Of a DNA stretch of 64,000 nt, positions 8,134 to 17,087 are shown piece by piece; positions within the stretch are counted from its first letter, which is position 1, and every line of letters starts with the position of its first letter. The position numbers and the translations under genes were made by a program. The DNA is from Bacillota bacterium (lineage in GTDB: Bacteria; Bacillota; Clostridia; Oscillospirales; Ruminococcaceae). The notes beneath the pieces were generated by a model. That model searched no databases, had not been told where the DNA came from, and saw only the letters and a list, made by a program, of their open reading frames with translations. The DNA lies in assembly GCA_023391005.1 (NCBI GenBank), contig JAEWBS010000070.1:1-64000 (forward strand). Direction: 5' to 3'.

Positions 8134-8622
8134 TTAAACCTGAAGCGCCTCAAGCTCGTTGCTGCCAAGCAGACGCTCGGCGTCGATGAGTAGCGCGACC
8201 TTCTTTTCAAGCTTTGCAATGCCGGTGACATAGCTGTTGCGGGAGGTGGCCATCTTGGGTGGCGGGGCAATCAGCTCGTCTTCGATATCGGTGACCTCAT
8301 CGACCTCGTCGACAATAAAGCCGACCGCCGAGTCGTGGATGCTCGTGACGATGATGCAGGTGCGCTCGCTGTACTCGGCCTCGGGCTGGTTCAAACGCAG
8401 GCGGATATCGATAACCGGGATAATCTGTCCGCGCAGGTTGATAACGCCCTTGGCGTAGGCCGGAAATTCGGGCATCGGGGTGATGTCCTGCATGCCGACA
8501 ATTTGCACCACCAGCGAGATCGGAATACCAAAAAGCTGCCCGAAGGTCCAAAAGGTCAGATATTTGCCTTTCATTTCATCAGCCGACGCGCTGAGAGCAG
8601 AAATAAAATTGTCGTGATTCAA
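8134..8622 (-). CDS. cheW: CheW-like chemotaxis coupling protein
   Basis: A 162-residue cytoplasmic adaptor with a single CheW domain. The typical hallmarks are present: YLTFWTFGQLFGIPISLVVQIVG, then GVINLRGQIIPVIDIRLRL and VGFIVDEVDEVTDI. Such proteins couple chemoreceptors to the histidine kinase CheA. I chose a TTG start at 8622 because GAGGGGGAC lies eight bases upstream; the frame is open further but has no better site. No other chemotaxis or flagellar gene is in the window, so its partners lie elsewhere. It is transcribed alone and ends at a strong terminator. Confidence 0.9.
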   Translation of the reverse strand: MNHDNFISALSASADEMKGKYLTFWTFGQLFGIPISLVVQIVGMQDITPMPEFPAYAKGVINLRGQIIPVIDIRLRLNQPEAEYSERTCIIVTSIHDSAVGFIVDEVDEVTDIEDELIAPPPKMATSRNSYVTGIAKLEKKVALLIDAERLLGSNELEALQV

Positions 8623-8789
8623 AAGAAGTCCCCCTCTCAAATATGAGCACCCTAAACGCCAGATAAATCCCCTTGTAAGGGGCGGATTTAGTCGTTTGAC
8701 GTCATAATAGCACAAATAATGCAGAAACGCAATATAAAGCGTGACAGATCAGGCAATAACAGGGTTTTTCCAAGACAAATATTACCGGG

Positions 8790-9335
8790 TCACCGGTACG
8801 AAAGCAGCTCCTCGACCGACTTGCGGCGGGGGGCGACCGCCTGACCCTTGGGGTAGCCCAGCGCGATGATGGCGGCGAGCTGCTGGCCCTCAGGTAAGCC
8901 AAACAATTCTTCAACCTTTTTCTCGTCAAAGATACCCAAAATCGCGGTGCCCAAGCCTTTGGCGTGCGCCGCCAGACAAAAGGTCTGAGTCGCGATGCCC
9001 GCGTCAAACATCTCCCAACGGTCGCCCTTTGAGGTCGAAAAAGAGCCGTCCCGCTCAAAGCCTGAGCGCCCGGTTACCATCGTGACGAGCACAAGCGCCG
9101 CGGCGCGCTTCATCGTTGCGGTATTCGGCGCAAAGCCCATGACGCACTGCTCGGCGAGCAGGTCGATCTGATCCCGGCTTTCGACGACGATGTACCGGGT
9201 AATCTGGGTGTTCTTCCAAGAGGGCGCGAACGCCGCCGCCCCGACAATTTCCTCAATCAGCGCGTGCGGCACAGCGGTTTCTTCAAAATCGCGTATGCTG
9301 CGCCGTTCTTTAATGCATTCAAATACATTCATCAT
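8790..9335 (-). CDS. Nitroreductase-family FMN-dependent oxidoreductase
   Basis: A 181-residue protein of the nitroreductase fold. The start MMNVFECIKERRSIRDFEET is the usual FMN phosphate-binding RRSIR element. FAPSWKNTQITRYIVV and GLGTAILGIFDEKKVEELFGLPEG followed by ALGYPKG are the remaining family signatures. Relatives reduce nitro groups, quinones or enones with NAD(P)H; the natural substrate cannot be deduced. GGAGG lies nine bases upstream of the ATG at 9335. It stands alone, divergent from the gene at 9494. Confidence 0.9.
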   Translation of the reverse strand: MMNVFECIKERRSIRDFEETAVPHALIEEIVGAAAFAPSWKNTQITRYIVVESRDQIDLLAEQCVMGFAPNTATMKRAAALVLVTMVTGRSGFERDGSFSTSKGDRWEMFDAGIATQTFCLAAHAKGLGTAILGIFDEKKVEELFGLPEGQQLAAIIALGYPKGQAVAPRRKSVEELLSYR

Positions 9336-9493
9336 GCTAAAATCCTCCGTTGCTATAAAATTCCTATTAAAATCCTATCACAAACGTTCGCGCGCTGCAA
9401 GCGTCAAGCGGGGCTTAACTTTTGCAAATAACGACCGATTATAATAATAAGAATCATTATGCCCGATCTTACAGCACAAAAGGAGGAATTGAA

Positions 9494-10153
9494 ATGGCAA
9501 TCAGCCAGATTACGTCCGGCGCGCGCTATACGCAGGGCGCTGAAAAGACCGTTGCCGAAAAGAAAACCGATGGCGCCGCGTCTGAAAAGGACACGGCCAA
9601 TGAGGCCGCCGCCCGCGGCAAGGAAGACACCTTTGTGCGTGCCAAGGCGGACGAATCAACCGAAGTCGGCTACCGCCCGCCGAAAAAACTCAGCGGTAGC
9701 GAAATTGAGGCGATCAAGGATGAGCGCGCCGGGCGCATGAAGCGGCTCATAACCGAAATGATGGGCAATCAGGCCGCGCGCGCAAAGATGGCACAGGGTG
9801 CGGCGCCCGGGCAACAGTCGGACGCGGTGGGCAACCCCAGCGGCTGGATGTCGCAATTTCTGAGCCCGCAGGATACCCCCGAAACAGCGGCCAAGGCCAT
9901 TGCCAAGGACGGTGCGTGGGGCGTCAACGCCGTGGCTACCCGCCTGTTGGATATGGCGGTCTCGCTCTCGGGCGGGGACACATCGAAGATCGCGGCGCTG
10001 CGCGGTGCGGTCGAGAAGGGCTTTAAGGCCGCTGAAAAGGTGCTAGGCGGCACGCTGCCCGGTGTCTGCCAAGAGACCTATACCGAAACGATGAAGCGCT
10101 TTGATTACTGGGAGCAGCACGGCAGCCTCGACGGCTATGTCATGGCGGACTGA
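9494..10153 (+). CDS. Hypothetical protein with a conserved C-terminal helical region
   Basis: 219 residues. The first about 70 residues are low-complexity, rich in Ala, Lys and Glu (AEKTVAEKK...EAAARGKED) and probably disordered. The C-terminal about 100 residues look folded, ending GFKAAEKVLGGTLPGVCQETYTET..FDYW. This tail resembles proteins annotated as DUF5610 or 'hydrogenase-4 component G' in clostridia, where the name carries no proven function. There is no signal peptide or membrane segment. The ATG at 9494 is preceded by AAAGGAGG. The start MAISQITSG and disordered N-terminus recall flagellum- or surface-associated proteins, but this is only a guess. Confidence 0.7.
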   Translation: MAISQITSGARYTQGAEKTVAEKKTDGAASEKDTANEAAARGKEDTFVRAKADESTEVGYRPPKKLSGSEIEAIKDERAGRMKRLITEMMGNQAARAKMAQGAAPGQQSDAVGNPSGWMSQFLSPQDTPETAAKAIAKDGAWGVNAVATRLLDMAVSLSGGDTSKIAALRGAVEKGFKAAEKVLGGTLPGVCQETYTETMKRFDYWEQHGSLDGYVMAD

Positions 10154-10307
10154 CCGTTGGCAAGCTATAGGCAAGGCGTGAAAGCCGCTGTAGCGTAAAG
10201 ACCGGACAGCGCGTTTTATGCGCCCGTTGACCGTCCGCAAGCGTCGGTGGGAAAGCCCATACGGAGTTCCCCCCGAGCTTGCGGCACATTTTATTTTTTT
10301 GTCGGAA

Positions 10308-10336
10308 TTGACAATCGGCCCTATTTACAATAAAAT
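10308..10336 (+). promoter_or_regulatory. Strong sigma-A promoter upstream of the mgtE leader
   Basis: Consensus TTGACA (10308-10313), exactly 17 bp, then TAAAAT (10331-10336). It drives the small-ORF leader described next. Confidence 0.8.
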
Positions 10337-10360
10337 AGAGATAATAAAAGCAGTGGAGGT

Positions 10361-10435
10361 GACAATGAATGGATACAACAGGTGGTCATAGTAGTCAAAA
10401 TGGAAAACCGCCTTTACGACGGCACATTCATTGTC
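10361..10435 (+). ncRNA. Start-codon-sequestering hairpin in the leader RNA
   Basis: GACAATGAATG (10361-10371) pairs perfectly over 11 bp with CATTCATTGTC (10425-10435). The left arm contains both possible ATG codons of the small ORF. The ribosome site GGAGGT (10355-10360) lies just outside. It resembles a translational switch but matches no riboswitch class I know; the M-box consensus is absent. Confidence 0.5.
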
Positions 10436-10452
10436 CTGTCATTGCGCTTTAG
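10369..10452 (+). CDS. Candidate 27-residue leader peptide
   Basis: A short frame with a well-spaced GGAGGT ribosome site, eight bases before the ATG. The peptide begins MDTTGGHSSQNGKPPLRR and ends HIHCPVIAL, giving a His-x-His-Cys cluster that could bind a metal. An alternative overlapping frame at 10399-10503 (start MENRLYDGTF) lacks a ribosome site. The start codon is buried in an 11-bp stem, and an intrinsic terminator follows 55 bp downstream, ahead of the Mg2+ transporter gene mgtE. A role as a regulatory leader peptide is inferred only. The short length leaves real doubt whether it is translated. Confidence 0.4.
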   Translation: MDTTGGHSSQNGKPPLRRHIHCPVIAL

Positions 10453-10507
10453 GACAGAATGCGCCCTGTTTTGGTTGCCTTTTCAATTTGATATACATTG
10501 ACGCCGA

Positions 10508-10537
10508 TGACCGCAAAATTTTTGAGGTCATTTTTTT
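10508..10537 (+). terminator. Intrinsic terminator / possible attenuator before mgtE
   Basis: ATGACC (10508-10513) pairs with GGTCAT (10526-10531) around an AT-rich loop and is followed by a T run. It would end the leader RNA about 195 nt after the start site, or act as an attenuator for mgtE. Confidence 0.65.
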
Positions 10538-10566
10538 GCTGCCCAAAAAGGGGAAAGCTTAATAGA

Positions 10567-10681
10567 TATAGTCAAACAACTTGAAAATTGGCGCAGGCCC
10601 GGCGCGGATATGTTGCGCCTGACAAGGATAACGCCAAGGTACACCGCAAAGGCAATCCGATTATTAGGTTGTTGGACTATA
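10567..10681 (-). repeat. Dispersed repeat family 1, short copy B
   Basis: 115 bp bounded by TATAGTCAAACAACTTGAAA at the left and GGTTGTTGGACTATA at the right. The inner CCTGACAAGGATAACGCC matches the reverse complement of the GCGTCCTCCGCCTTGCCAGA block, so it is oriented opposite to copy A and internally deleted. Confidence 0.75.
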
Positions 10682-10790
10682 AAGGGCGGCAAAAGTTAAA
10701 AATGCGATTCAATTAATCGTGCGCACCGTGGTAATATATTATATGGAAATTGCCGCGGCGTAAAGACAGGGAGGGAAGACCATTGGGGAG

Positions 10791-12131
10791 TTGCAGACCC
10801 TTTTAGGGCTTGTTGATGAGAAAAAATTTTTACAGGTTCGCCGCATTATTCAGGAGATGCATGTGGTGGACTTTGCCGAGGCGATCGGCGAATATCCTGA
10901 AGATCCGCGCGTGCTGCTGCTGTTTCGTCTGCTGCCAAAAGAGATGTCGGCCGAGGTATTCGCTTATCTTGAGCGTGACCTCCAGCAGCGTATTGTAGAG
11001 GGCATCACCGATAAGGAGCTTGCGGGAATTCTCGACGAGCTGTTCATGGACGATACCGTCGATTTCCTCGACGAGATGCCGGCGTCAATTGTCAAGCGCG
11101 TCATCAAAATATCCGACCCCGACACCCGCAGACAGATCAATGTGATGCTTATGTATCCCGAGGCGTCGGCGGGCAGCCTGATGACCATTGAGTTTATGGA
11201 GGTTGACCGCAACTGGGATGTCCGCCGCGCCATCTCAGAGGTACGCCGCCAGAGCGAGGATAAGGAATCGATCTCGCTCTTGTTCGTGACCGACGCCCGT
11301 CGAAAGCTTGAGGGCACGGTGCGGCTGCGCGACGTGCTGGCTTCTCAGGACGACGAACTGATCGGCGATATTATGGAAACCGAGATTATCGCGGTTAAAA
11401 CGCACGACGATCAGGCCGACGTCGCCGATATATTCAAAAGATACGATCTGTTCACGCTGCCGGTTGTCGACAACGAAAACCGCTTGGTCGGCATTATCAC
11501 GATCGATGACATCGTCGACGTTATGGAAGAAGAAACCACCGAGGACATCTATAAAATGGCTGCGATGGAGCCGATCGAAGAGAACTATATGCAGGCCGGT
11601 GTCTTTACGCTGGCGAGAAAGCGCATTGTCTGGCTCTTGGTGCTGATGCTCTCGGCCACCTTTACCGGCATAATTATTCAGCGTTATGATGGCGCGCTGG
11701 CGGCCAACCTGATTCTGTCCTCCTTTATCCCGATGCTGATGGATACGGGCGGCAACGCGGGCAGCCAGACCTCGGTTTCGGTCATTCGCAGCCTTGTGCT
11801 GGGTGAGGTGGAGATCGCAGATCTTCTGTCGGTGCTCTGGAAGGAGTTTCGCGTCGGACTTGTGGCAGGCAGCTGCGTGGCGGTTGTCAACTACGTGCGC
11901 ATTATATTGATGTATCGCGACACCAGCGTTGCTGCTGTGGTTTCGCTGACCATTTTCTGCACGGTGGTGGCGGCTAAGGTGGTCGGCTGCACGCTGCCGA
12001 TGGTCGCAACCAAGCTCAAACTCGACCCGGCCCTGATGGCCAGCCCGATGATCACAACGATTGTCGACGCGATGTCGCTGCTCGTTTATTTCAATATCGC
12101 CATTCGCATTCTGCCCGGCATGACGCCCTGA
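10791..12131 (+). CDS. mgtE: Magnesium transporter MgtE
   Basis: A 446-residue Mg2+ channel. The N-terminal helical domain (about 1-120, with VVDFAEAIGEYPEDPRVLLLFRLL) and a CBS-domain pair (about 125-245) sense cytoplasmic Mg2+. Five membrane segments follow from about 270, containing SSFIPMLMDTGGNAGSQTS, the conserved pore-lining element, and LKLDPALMASPMITTIVDA. The start is uncertain: TTG at 10791 is 12 bases after GAGGGAAG, and an in-frame ATT at 10782 is closer. No M-box riboswitch is seen upstream; instead there is a promoter, tiny ORF, hairpin and terminator, then repeat copy B. A strong terminator follows the gene. Confidence 0.93.
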   Translation: MQTLLGLVDEKKFLQVRRIIQEMHVVDFAEAIGEYPEDPRVLLLFRLLPKEMSAEVFAYLERDLQQRIVEGITDKELAGILDELFMDDTVDFLDEMPASIVKRVIKISDPDTRRQINVMLMYPEASAGSLMTIEFMEVDRNWDVRRAISEVRRQSEDKESISLLFVTDARRKLEGTVRLRDVLASQDDELIGDIMETEIIAVKTHDDQADVADIFKRYDLFTLPVVDNENRLVGIITIDDIVDVMEEETTEDIYKMAAMEPIEENYMQAGVFTLARKRIVWLLVLMLSATFTGIIIQRYDGALAANLILSSFIPMLMDTGGNAGSQTSVSVIRSLVLGEVEIADLLSVLWKEFRVGLVAGSCVAVVNYVRIILMYRDTSVAAVVSLTIFCTVVAAKVVGCTLPMVATKLKLDPALMASPMITTIVDAMSLLVYFNIAIRILPGMTP

Positions 12132-12153
12132 CGGCATATCGTTGGTGCGCTGA

Positions 12154-12188
12154 AAAGCCCGCTGTGAACTTGAGTCACAGCGGGCTTT
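12154..12188 (+). terminator. Terminator of mgtE
   Basis: Perfect 14-bp stem AAAGCCCGCTGTGA / TCACAGCGGGCTTT with a 7-nt loop, 22 bp after the stop codon. Confidence 0.9.
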
Positions 12189-12205
12189 AGCTTGTTGAAA
12201 GTGCA

Positions 12206-12490
12206 TTGCGCGTAAGCTTGCGCAATTGAAGTTTTGGTCAAGCTTTTTTGCTCACATTCTCAATGGTATGCGCGTTGTTGAGAATAAGCCCGGCTGCGCC
12301 GTGCTTATTTTGCGCTTGCCAAATGCTAATCAAAAGCTTGCGGGGCTTGGGGCAAACTCGATCGTATCTTTATCGAAAAAAGCGCAGGAGGGGGCGCAAA
12401 ATAGCCCGGGGGACTGTTTTTGCGTGGGAGAACCTATGCCGGGATCCAATACCGCTCTCAAAGCGGCATCCGCGCTTTTAATCTTTCTTT
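12206..12490 (+). repeat. Dispersed repeat family 2, full copy
   Basis: About 285 bp matching the copy at 30.9 kb in order: GAAGTTTTGGTCAAGCTTTT, GCTTGCGGGGCTTGGGGCAAA, GGCGCAAAATAGCCC-GGGGACTGTTTTTGCG, GGGAGAACCTATGCC and GCATCCGCGCTTTTAA. A 129-codon frame running through it is an accident of the repeat. Function unknown. Confidence 0.7.
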
Positions 12491-12581
12491 TTGCTTTTCA
12501 GATTGCGTCGTATGGCGGTTTAACGCTATTCACGCTACCATTTACCGTACTGTTCGCTATACTGCGACATATCGGCTGGGT

Positions 12582-14144
12582 TCACAACATGACGGCATCG
12601 GGCAAAAGCGACTGAATCGCTTCGTCGTCCCCGCAGTAAAGATAAATTTCATAACCATTGGCTAAATAGAAGTGAGGGGTGTCCTCCCAGTTAAATTGCT
12701 GCAAGCCTAAAATCGTAATATCATCGTTTTGGCGCATGTATTTCGGAATAACATAGCCGTTTTGCCCGATGCCATTAAAAACGGCCTGCGCCTCTTTCCC
12801 GTCCGGGAAATAAAAGACATAAAGCTTAACGCCCGAAATGTCGCTGTCCGACATGACGCCCTGACAGACAAACGGCACGGTGAAATCTCGCGGCGAAAAG
12901 GTGACGCCCACAAACGCGGGAATTTTGCTCAGCCGCTCAATGGTGCTTTTCTGCCATTCGGAGGGTGCGTCGGTAATCTCAAACGGGGTGCTGATGTTTT
13001 TATATTCGTCAATCAGACGATGTGTGCCGGTTTTTAGCGGCAGGCTATAGAGCGGGTATTTAGAGCCGTCTATTGTATCAACCGTCGCGGCAAGCCGGGT
13101 ACGGGTGTGGGGTGGCCAAAACGGGCCGGAGATGGCGGGGTAGAGCGGCTCCGCATTTTCGGGCAGCGGCAGCCGGGGCAGATCGGTCCAAGCGCCGCTT
13201 TCCAACCGTTGCAGCCTGAAATGGTCGCCCGTGCCGAGATCGTTGTCGGTGTCGTTGATGACGTCAAACGGAATCGTCTTGACATGGGGCGAAAAACTCG
13301 GATAGAGTGGCGCGTAGATCACCTGCGCATCGTCCGTTAATTGACCGGTTGCGCCCGTTCCAAACGTGGGAGGGGTGACGGCCTGCGCTTCGGAGCCCGG
13401 CGTCAAATCCGTTGCGGCAGCTGGGGACGATGGGTTTGCAGCATCCCCGGCGGGAGAAGGCTCAGCCTGCCCGGATGTTCCATCGTCCTGCCCCAGCGCC
13501 TGCTGGCTGAAGGTCACTGTAATCGCGTACACATGCTCATACCCGTGCTGCGCGTACAGCGCGGGCTGATCAAAGGTGGATACATCGTAGGAAGAAAGGC
13601 TGCTCTGCGCGGTAAAAATCTGAATTTGCAGCGGAATTTCCTTATCATAAACAATCTTCTCGGCCTCGCTTAAATAAGCGGCAGCGCTGGTTATGCCAGC
13701 CTCGCCAATACCTTCGGGCAGATCGTAGGAGATCGCGCTGCCGCCGCCTTCGCTTTGCAGCGTCAGGCGGTTTTTCTTTGCGCTGTTGTCAGAAACCAGC
13801 GCGATGCGTCCGTGCGTGGCGTTGAGCGTCTGAGCGCTGCCCCCCTCGGGGGTCCAGACGCCGTTTTCAAGGCGGTATCGGTTAAAGTGCACCGTTTTGA
13901 CCGGCTCGGCCAGCTTAAACTCAAAAATCTGATACTGCACACCCGGCGCCAGCAGCGCGGCGATCTCCGCTTCCTTGTCGGTCAGGCTGGCGGGTGCAAT
14001 TTGGCCCGCAACCGCAGTTGAATTTTCCGACGGCGTCGCGGGGGGCGGCGTCTCCTTTTCACTGGCGGCGGGCGCGTTGGCCGCGCAGCCACAAAGCGCC
14101 GCAACGGCAAAAGCGGCTGCCAGCGCGACGATACGCTTTTTCAT
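12582..14144 (-). CDS. Putative lipoprotein, large, unknown function
   Basis: 520 residues. The signal sequence MKKRIVALAAAFAVAALCGC ends in a lipobox with Cys20, so the protein should be lipid-anchored on the outer face of the membrane. A Pro/Ala/Ser/Thr linker follows (about 21-45), then a probably beta-rich body interrupted near the middle by a second disordered segment (DGTSGQAEPSPAGDAANPSSP...). I recognise no domain. GGGAGG lies nine bases upstream of the ATG. It is upstream of and separate from nth on the opposite side; a second large lipoprotein lies on the other side of nth. The extracellular Tyr/Phe-rich C-terminus suggests a ligand- or wall-binding role, unproven. Confidence 0.8.
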   Translation of the reverse strand: MKKRIVALAAAFAVAALCGCAANAPAASEKETPPPATPSENSTAVAGQIAPASLTDKEAEIAALLAPGVQYQIFEFKLAEPVKTVHFNRYRLENGVWTPEGGSAQTLNATHGRIALVSDNSAKKNRLTLQSEGGGSAISYDLPEGIGEAGITSAAAYLSEAEKIVYDKEIPLQIQIFTAQSSLSSYDVSTFDQPALYAQHGYEHVYAITVTFSQQALGQDDGTSGQAEPSPAGDAANPSSPAAATDLTPGSEAQAVTPPTFGTGATGQLTDDAQVIYAPLYPSFSPHVKTIPFDVINDTDNDLGTGDHFRLQRLESGAWTDLPRLPLPENAEPLYPAISGPFWPPHTRTRLAATVDTIDGSKYPLYSLPLKTGTHRLIDEYKNISTPFEITDAPSEWQKSTIERLSKIPAFVGVTFSPRDFTVPFVCQGVMSDSDISGVKLYVFYFPDGKEAQAVFNGIGQNGYVIPKYMRQNDDITILGLQQFNWEDTPHFYLANGYEIYLYCGDDEAIQSLLPDAVML

Positions 14145-14192
14145 AGGTACGTCCTCCCTATTCGATGGACTGGATGCGCCGACGTCGGGCGG

Positions 14193-14837
14193 TTACTTCT
14201 CATCCTTATTTTTATGTGCGAAGCGGCAGACCGGAGCCATAACACAGACACCGCACTGGGGGCGGCGTGCGACGCAGACAGCGCGGCCATGCAGCACCAA
14301 CCGGTGGCAGAAATCGTTGGCTTCGGTCATCGGCAGGCAGGCGCGCAGCTCGTTTTCACACTTGAGCGGGTCCTTGCCGGTCGTTAGCCCCAAGAGATTT
14401 GTAATGCGGATACAGTGGGTGTCGCACACGACGGCGGGTTTGTGGTAGACATCCCCGACGACGAGGTTGGCCGTCTTGCGCCCCACGCCCGGCAGACGCA
14501 GCAGCTGCTCAATCGAGTCGGGCACCACGCCGTTAAACTCCTCAAGCAGCATCTGAGACATCGCGACAATATCCTTCGCCTTGGTCTTATACAGCCCGCA
14601 GCTTTTAATAATCTCGCCGATCGCCTCGGGCGTTGCCGCCGCGAGCGCCTCGAGCGTCGGATATTTTGAGAACAGCTCGGGCGTCACCATGTTGACCCGT
14701 GCGTCGGTACACTGGGCTGCGAGCCGCACCGAGATTAAAAGCTCATGGGGCCTTTCGTACTCAAGCGAGCAGATCGCGTCGGGATACGCTTCTTTTAAAA
14801 GGCGCACCGCCTCGGCGGCGCGTTGTTTTTGGGTCAT
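14193..14837 (-). CDS. nth: Endonuclease III (DNA glycosylase/AP lyase)
   Basis: A 214-residue base-excision repair enzyme that removes oxidised pyrimidines and nicks at the abasic site. The helix-hairpin-helix LPGVGRKTANLVVGD contains the catalytic Lys121, and VVCDTHCIR contains the catalytic Asp139. The C-terminal 4Fe-4S cluster ligands are Cys188, Cys195, Cys198 and Cys204 in the classical C-x6-C-x2-C-x5-C spacing. Length is normal for the family. AAGGAGG precedes the ATG. Confidence 0.97.
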   Translation of the reverse strand: MTQKQRAAEAVRLLKEAYPDAICSLEYERPHELLISVRLAAQCTDARVNMVTPELFSKYPTLEALAAATPEAIGEIIKSCGLYKTKAKDIVAMSQMLLEEFNGVVPDSIEQLLRLPGVGRKTANLVVGDVYHKPAVVCDTHCIRITNLLGLTTGKDPLKCENELRACLPMTEANDFCHRLVLHGRAVCVARRPQCGVCVMAPVCRFAHKNKDEK

Positions 14838-15059
14838 GGGTAGTCCTCCTTCACGTGATGAACGGTAGAATCAGGCTTGGCGGACAGCGCCGCGGGGCGA
14901 AGCCTGTCGAAAATCCCCTACTAAAGAAGGTTACCACAAACGCGCGCATTGATCAAACCTTTTGGCAGGCATTCTCAATTGAAAAGACCGGTTTTTAATG
15001 GGCGGACAAGGGGATCCCTAAAACGTAGACGGGATCGCGCTGATCGCCCGCCCGCCATT

Positions 15060-16646
15060 TTATGTCCGACTTAACGGCTTGACGTTGGCCGAATAGGCCG
15101 AGACCTCGCTGGCGGCATTTTGATAGACAAACCCGACCGGCTTGAGATAGGGGGCTTTATCGAGGTTGTAGCGGCTGCCGGTGACGCTGCCCTGATTATA
15201 GCCGATAAACGCGCCGACCCATGTGCCGGGCTGCGCCGTCTGAACATCCACCGAGGCGTCACAGCCGTCGATCTGCCCCTCGACCGAAAAGCCGCAAAAG
15301 CCGCCGACTGCCCTCGGCGCGCCGTAAAGCTGGCTTGAGACGGTCATAACCTCGCCCTCGGCCTTGCAGTCTGACACAATCGCCCCGTGCAGCGTGCCCG
15401 CAAAGCCGCCGAGCTCGCTGTCGCCCGCTACGCGCACACTGGCGGTGCATCCGGTGACGCGGGCAAAGAAGGCGGGGTCGCCGTCGGCATAGTTGCCGAT
15501 AACCCCCGCAAAGCCGCCGGTTTGGTAGCTGCCCGCGACGCGTCCCGAGACATGGCAGTCGCTGACCTGACCCATACAGTGCCCGGCCAGCAGGCCGGTG
15601 GATATCCCGGCGGCAGCGGGCAGCGCTGTAACCGGCGTTGAGACAAAGGCGTTTTCCAGCGTGAGGTTCTGAACGGCGCCGCCCGGGCCGATCACTGAGA
15701 AAAAGCCGCCAATCAGCGGAATCTCAGGGGAGTCGGGCGGTGTAAGCCGCAGCCCCAGATTGCGGATGGTATGCCCCTGACCGTCAAACACGGCGTTAAA
15801 GCCGGGCAAACGGTCGTCGCGGCTATCCCCCGGCAGCAGCGGACGGTTGGTTCCGATCGCTACAAACGGCACGCCCTCAAGATCGAGGTCGGCCTCGAGC
15901 AGATAGCGCTTTTGTTGCGCCTGCCGGTCGCCCGAGTTAATCGCCGCCGCCATATCAAGCAGCCCGTCGACCGTTGCGATGCGCACAACCTCATACTGTT
16001 CCCGGGTCAGGGCGGCCTCTGAGAGGTTGGTTACCGACGTAATCCGCCAGACCGTATCGCCGTTGCGGTGCAGGCGGCTGATCGGGTCGACCGGCTCCTG
16101 CTGCAGGAGGACGGGCGCAAAGCGGTAGCGCATGCCGCGCAGCATATCGCCATCCGGTGTGACGCGCGCGAGGGTCAGTGTGTAGCTCCCGTCGCTTTCG
16201 GGCGGCGGCAGCCTGTCCGGGCCGTTGAGCGTGTAGGGCAGCGCGACGTCATAATCGGGGTAGTAATCAAGCGCGTACTGCTCGCCCTGTGCGGCGATAT
16301 CCACCCCGAGAAACAGCCCGCAAATCGCCTCGGCGGTCGGCTGCGGCAGCGTATAGCAGGTCAGCCCCGAGGCATCGGTTTTGGCAAAGTTACCAAGCAG
16401 GTCGTGCCGCGCCAGCCAGCCGTAGGCATAGCCGACGGTTGTCTCATAGCCGGTGCCGTCAAAATCGGCGCCGCCGCAATAGGTCTCATAGATCTCAGCG
16501 GCTAAGAGCATGTCCGGCAGCGCGTAAACGGGCTCGGACGGCTCAGGCCCGGCCGGGGCGACGACCGCGCCGGGCTTCTGGCAGGCGCAGGCCAGTGCCA
16601 GCAGCACAGCCAGCGCAAAGGGCTTTAAGCGGATCGGTCGCAGCAT
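15060..16646 (-). CDS. Lipoprotein with GLUG-type repeats
   Basis: 528 residues. The signal peptide ends LLALACAC, giving a lipobox cysteine at about residue 22. The N-terminal half is unrecognised. From about residue 270 onward the sequence repeats elements such as FNAVFDGQGHTIRNLGL, GGFAGVIGNYADG, GGFAGTLHGAIVSDC and GGFCGFSVEGQIDGCDA. These are GLUG-like beta-helix repeats seen in adhesins and surface proteins of gut Firmicutes. It is therefore probably an outward-facing, wall- or ligand-interacting protein. GGAGGG lies nine bases upstream of the ATG. No sortase signal is seen; anchoring is by lipid. Confidence 0.83.
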   Translation of the reverse strand: MLRPIRLKPFALAVLLALACACQKPGAVVAPAGPEPSEPVYALPDMLLAAEIYETYCGGADFDGTGYETTVGYAYGWLARHDLLGNFAKTDASGLTCYTLPQPTAEAICGLFLGVDIAAQGEQYALDYYPDYDVALPYTLNGPDRLPPPESDGSYTLTLARVTPDGDMLRGMRYRFAPVLLQQEPVDPISRLHRNGDTVWRITSVTNLSEAALTREQYEVVRIATVDGLLDMAAAINSGDRQAQQKRYLLEADLDLEGVPFVAIGTNRPLLPGDSRDDRLPGFNAVFDGQGHTIRNLGLRLTPPDSPEIPLIGGFFSVIGPGGAVQNLTLENAFVSTPVTALPAAAGISTGLLAGHCMGQVSDCHVSGRVAGSYQTGGFAGVIGNYADGDPAFFARVTGCTASVRVAGDSELGGFAGTLHGAIVSDCKAEGEVMTVSSQLYGAPRAVGGFCGFSVEGQIDGCDASVDVQTAQPGTWVGAFIGYNQGSVTGSRYNLDKAPYLKPVGFVYQNAASEVSAYSANVKPLSRT

Positions 16647-17087
16647 AAAAATCCCTCCACAGTCTTTTTTGAACGTTTGTACTGATTATACCGTGCTAAA
16701 AAGCGAAAAACAACGCAAAACGCCCCGAAGGCTGTATACAAGCGTCCCATGTTTTGAACCGTGGTTTAAATTCACGCAACGTACAGTGCTTGGGCGGCGC
16801 AAAAAATTGCGTTAAAACCGTTCTGAGGCGGCGGTTACAATAAGATGGCTAAAGCGGCGCGTTCACCTTGGCCTTCACGCCCGCATGCGAATAACATTGT
16901 TCGGGATAAAATATGATAGCTATACGGTCGGCGGGGTTGAGGCTATAAAAATAGCACCCCCGGCACAAACGCTTGCCGATAAATCGGTAAGACAGCCCAT
17001 AAATGCTATTGGGTATTCTGTTAATATCAATATAATGAAAGCGGCTGATAGCATCATTATTTTGCATTATTCATTTTCTCTAAAAAA
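16647..17087. other. Intergenic region with no recognised gene
   Basis: About 440 bp between the GLUG lipoprotein start and the terminator of the Cys-rich gene. It becomes AT-rich from 16890. A 72-codon minus-strand frame (16849-17067) has no ribosome site. No riboswitch or repeat was recognised. Confidence 0.4.

Noticed and set aside
10300..10790. M-box (Mg2+) riboswitch before mgtE
   Set aside because: The conserved M-box core sequence is not present; only the leader ORF, hairpins and a repeat are seen.
12226..12615. A 129-codon plus-strand frame
   Set aside because: It lies inside the family 2 repeat and the end of a convergent lipoprotein gene, has no ribosome site, and the repeat copies do not conserve the frame.
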